Assembly (NCBI GenBank): GCA_038087035.1
Contig: CP051187.1
Location: forward strand, 4,593,001 to 4,657,000
Reading direction: 5' to 3'
Length of the DNA stretch: 64,000 nucleotides
Source of the DNA: Gloeotrichia echinulata CP02
GTDB lineage: Bacteria; Cyanobacteriota; Cyanobacteriia; Cyanobacteriales; Nostocaceae
Numbering within the stretch: position 1 is the stretch's first letter; the number at the start of each line of letters is the position of its first letter. Made by a program: the position numbers and the translations under genes. Of this stretch, positions 61,471 through 64,000 are shown in pieces. The notes below the pieces were generated by a model, which saw nothing but the letters and a program-made list of their open reading frames with translations, was not told the origin of the DNA and did not search any database.

Positions 61471-63318
61471 TTATGCTGTTTGCTGTTCGTTTTTCAATGC
61501 TAAACGAACTAGTCCATAACAGAGTAGGGCATTGGCAATGAGGAAGATCCGCGCCAAGTTACCGCTTCCTAATCCCCAAACGGCTGGGTCGTAAATCCCA
61601 GTGACTGTTAAGCTGGCGGCTATGCCTAGGGTTGAACCAATTGCAAACCATTTCCAGTTAGGATGTCCTAGTAGCAATCCCATTAAAATAATGGGAATCA
61701 GTACACTGGCAAATAGGGGATTTAAAGCATGGGTTCCTTGAAGGCTGTTGCCAAGTTCGGGTATTGAACTGCCTAAAAGCCGGAGAGGCCACTGGGGAAG
61801 GTCAAAGATATAAATTCCCTTGAGGAAGAATAACCCAGAACTGCCGGCGATTAAGCCACTGGATAAAGACCAACTCCAAGTGAAGGGGAAGTAAACCCGT
61901 AAAAACCAAGCTAATAGATAGGAACCAACTACCATTAAAATTTTGGGTATTAGGGCTATAGCACCGCCATCAATCCAAAAGCCGGGGTTGAGATAGCCGT
62001 TATCCCGTAGCCAGCGGAAGAAATCTGTAAAACTGATTTGTCCCTGGGTGGCTAGTTTGACTGCGGCTTCGGCGTTGAGTTTTCCTGCACCGTAATAATT
62101 TAAACCATCATCCTGGATAACTCGTGCTGATTGTTTGAGGACTTTTAACACTTCCTCTGGATCTTTAATTCCCTTAGCTTTGATTAAGGCTGCAACCCCT
62201 GCGACATGGGGCGAAGCCATACTTGTACCCTGTAAGCCAAGAAAGACGCCTTCGCCCTGTTCGTTGATCGTTTCTTGCAGAATCGTACCAGCATCACTAC
62301 CACCAGGGGCTGAGATATCCACCCCAGCACCAAAGTTAGAGTATGGGGCTTTTTCTCCATCAGCACCGAATGCTGAAACGCCGATCACATGGGGATAGCG
62401 GGCTGGATAGCTAGATCCATTTTCATTTTCATTGCCAGCGGCGGCAATAATGACTACACCTTTTTTGTGGGCATAATCAATTGCTTGCTTCAACAATTGA
62501 CTTTCTCCGCCACCACCCAAGCTCATGTTAATTACATCTGCGCCTTTATCGGCGGCAAATTTTATCGCTTCGGCAATATCGGCCACTGTACCAGCGCCAA
62601 AGGCATTCAGTACCTTCAACGGCATCAGATTGGCTTCGTAGGCGATTCCAGCCACGCCATATTTGTTATTAGTGGCTTGGGCAATAGTACCGGCAACATG
62701 GGTACCGTGTCCGTTATCATCCTTGGCGTCTTCGCGGTCGTTAACAAAATCGTAGCCTTTGACGAATTTCGTCTCATACAAGTCGCGGACACGAGTAATA
62801 CCGGAGTCAATTACCGCAACTGTCACGCCGCTACCCTTGGTTTGAGTCCATGCACCTTCAACACCGATGTTGTGCAAGTTCCACTGCTTGCTGTAATATT
62901 CGTCATTAGGACCAATTAAGGAGGTACTTGGCTCGTCATCATCTTGGGGGCGTAAAAAGTCTGCCAACCAAGAAGGTGTACCTACGGGAACTGTCTTGTA
63001 GATATAATTTGGTTCGATAAATTCCGTCGCTGACTGAAAAGGAGACTTTTGTAGCTCTTTGAGTCGTTGGCGATCGCCTTTGATAATATAGACATTATCC
63101 AGCGCCGAAAATTTATTATCTAGTTCGGGTGTAACCTTGTATTGTTGGGCGATCGCTTGCAAATCCTGTTGTATGACCTGTGCGGGAATATTTTCGCGGA
63201 AATCTAGCAAAATCGTCTCAAAATCACCTTTAGCTGCCAGTCCCTGAAAATTCAGGTAAGCCACCGCAGCTGCTCCTAACCCAATGATAAACAAGCAAAA
63301 TAATATAAGTTTTTTCAT
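61471..63318 (-). CDS. S8 family serine protease (subtilisin) with membrane C-terminus
   Basis: A 615-residue exported protease. It has an N-terminal signal anchor (LILFCLFIIGLGAAAVAYL), a propeptide region (~30-140), and the subtilase domain with Asp171 (VAVIDSGI), His204 (NGHGTHVAGT) and Ser366 (GTSMASPHVAG); Asn in AAAGNENENG forms the oxyanion hole. Unusually, residues ~440-605 contain four to five further hydrophobic helices (ILMVVGSYLLAWFLRVYF, FASVLIPIILMGLLLG), so the enzyme should be tethered to a membrane with its catalytic domain outside or in the thylakoid lumen. Substrate unknown. Confidence 0.9.
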   Translation of the reverse strand: MKKLILFCLFIIGLGAAAVAYLNFQGLAAKGDFETILLDFRENIPAQVIQQDLQAIAQQYKVTPELDNKFSALDNVYIIKGDRQRLKELQKSPFQSATEFIEPNYIYKTVPVGTPSWLADFLRPQDDDEPSTSLIGPNDEYYSKQWNLHNIGVEGAWTQTKGSGVTVAVIDSGITRVRDLYETKFVKGYDFVNDREDAKDDNGHGTHVAGTIAQATNNKYGVAGIAYEANLMPLKVLNAFGAGTVADIAEAIKFAADKGADVINMSLGGGGESQLLKQAIDYAHKKGVVIIAAAGNENENGSSYPARYPHVIGVSAFGADGEKAPYSNFGAGVDISAPGGSDAGTILQETINEQGEGVFLGLQGTSMASPHVAGVAALIKAKGIKDPEEVLKVLKQSARVIQDDGLNYYGAGKLNAEAAVKLATQGQISFTDFFRWLRDNGYLNPGFWIDGGAIALIPKILMVVGSYLLAWFLRVYFPFTWSWSLSSGLIAGSSGLFFLKGIYIFDLPQWPLRLLGSSIPELGNSLQGTHALNPLFASVLIPIILMGLLLGHPNWKWFAIGSTLGIAASLTVTGIYDPAVWGLGSGNLARIFLIANALLCYGLVRLALKNEQQTA

Positions 63319-63426
63319 AGCAAGTCATCACCGCTTTTTGCCAGTTTGCTCACTACGATAACTTATCTACGTCGCTGTTGGTGTATTTTGCATTGTAGTT
63401 ACTCAGGACTGAGGCATTTTTAGACA

Positions 63427-63843
63427 ATGGAACGTGGTCTTTTATGGTTACCCCTGTTAGCAATTTTTTTCTGGTTGGCTTGGCAAGGGTCACAGGAATA
63501 TCAAAAAGTAGAGGCTTATCGTACTTGGGCAGAGCAATTTGAACGAGCTAAGTACGATATTTATGCTGTCTTAGGTCAAAAAGACAACAATATCACCTGG
63601 GGAAAACCGACACCAAAAGGTCCGATTAAATTAGAAACTTTTTCTCTGGCGAATGTCAAAGAAATCCGCCTTTTGATAGATGATAAACAAATAGAAATAG
63701 AAAATCCACCAAATAAAGGTCGTACTATTGAGTTAGAATTTTTATTTCCCGAACCGACTAATTCGGTACGCATTCCATTTACAGAAATCCCGTTAGCAGC
63801 AGAATGGGGTAAGTATTTGCAGAGAGTTATGACTGAGGAGTGA
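63427..63843 (+). CDS. Hypothetical protein with N-terminal anchor
   Basis: A 138-residue protein with an N-terminal membrane helix (LLWLPLLAIFFWLAWQG) and a charged soluble domain that appears beta-rich (NVKEIRLLIDDKQIEIENPP, then RTIELEFLFPEPTNSVRIPF). I do not recognise the family. It is divergent from the subtilisin gene with a ~110-bp shared upstream region, which is weak evidence of a joint role. Confidence 0.65.
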   Translation: MERGLLWLPLLAIFFWLAWQGSQEYQKVEAYRTWAEQFERAKYDIYAVLGQKDNNITWGKPTPKGPIKLETFSLANVKEIRLLIDDKQIEIENPPNKGRTIELEFLFPEPTNSVRIPFTEIPLAAEWGKYLQRVMTEE

Positions 63844-63888
63844 GGAGCAATTTCAAGCGTTAAGTAGCTTTCATGAACTCCTAACTCC

Positions 63889-64000
63889 TTACCCTTCGGA
63901 TTGTTCAAATGGAATTTGAATCACAAATTCTGCTCCCTGTCCAGGAGATGAAATACACTCTAATGAACCTCGGTGTCGCTCCGTGATAATTTTGTGGCTA
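63889..64000 (-). CDS. Sensor histidine kinase, C-terminal end (cut by window edge)
   Basis: Only the last 36 codons are inside the window: HKIITERHRGSLECISSPGQ, then GAEFVIQIPF and a short tail. This is the G2 box and final strand of a GHKL/HATPase domain. The rest of the gene lies to the right. The sensor input cannot be known. Confidence 0.8.
   Translation of the reverse strand, partial: SHKIITERHRGSLECISSPGQGAEFVIQIPFEQSEG

Overview
The window comes from a filamentous, heterocyst-forming cyanobacterium (Nostocales: Nostoc/Anabaena/Calothrix-like). Supporting signs are frequent HIP1 octamers (gcgatcgc), cyanobacterial heptanucleotide tandem repeats, many small palindromic mobile repeats, chlM, a plant-type CHAT-protease gene hetF, and an array of NsiR1-type small RNAs beside it. 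It is chromosomal housekeeping DNA heavily invaded by very small mobile elements.

Layout. 1-1.1 kb: start of a HetC-like exporter behind a helix-turn-helix gene. 1.8-2.5 kb: repeat array and a MITE. 2.6-8.9 kb: a PMT-type mannosyltransferase, a DUF29 gene, an alpha/beta hydrolase and a TerB-like protein. 9.2-10.3 kb: a TumE-type toxin-antitoxin pair plus a wrecked BrnT/BrnA pair. 10.3-18.6 kb (minus strand): recG, an acidic hypothetical gene, tsf, rpsB, rimM and avtA. 19-25.9 kb: VapBC, a multi-domain bacteriophytochrome kinase with its response regulator, nagA and purE. 26.7-30.4 kb: two ammonium transporters. 30.5-32.3 kb: a 171-bp satellite and a 41-bp satellite. 32.4-38.9 kb: a small basic protein, a second VapBC, an SGNH hydrolase, ispH and mtnP. 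39.3-44.2 kb (minus): an active-site-altered orthocaspase, sat and frmA. 44.3-50.6 kb: a paralogue of the small basic protein, a decayed tnpB, and gatD and murT (lipid II amidation) separated by an unrelated gene. 50.7-55.8 kb: a photosystem I accumulation factor, hypotheticals, DUF423 and chlM. 55.8-60.3 kb: hetF and, divergent from it, 12 complete NsiR1-like units. 61-64 kb: a small hypothetical, a subtilisin, a hypothetical and the end of a histidine kinase.

Functional themes. Nitrogen and heterocyst biology (hetF/NsiR1, two Amt transporters, a HetC-like exporter), translation (rpsB-tsf, rimM), peptidoglycan (murT/gatD, nagA), light sensing (phytochrome plus receiver), sulfur (sat, mtnP) and at least four toxin-antitoxin loci.

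The most notable non-genic content: (1) the NsiR1-like array, every unit with TCCGGA exactly 37 nt before the predicted RNA start and with compensatory changes in the terminator stem; (2) a MITE family with CAATAC termini and perfect 10-bp target duplications at four sites, one of which supplies the stop codon of a gene; (3) a second MITE with CTAG duplications, present as two identical 162-bp copies, one nested in a third MITE family; (4) small dispersed repeats that inactivated a tnpB, one removing its catalytic glutamate codon; (5) heptamer arrays that provide the start codons of recG and rimM. I found no CRISPR array, rRNA or tRNA gene.
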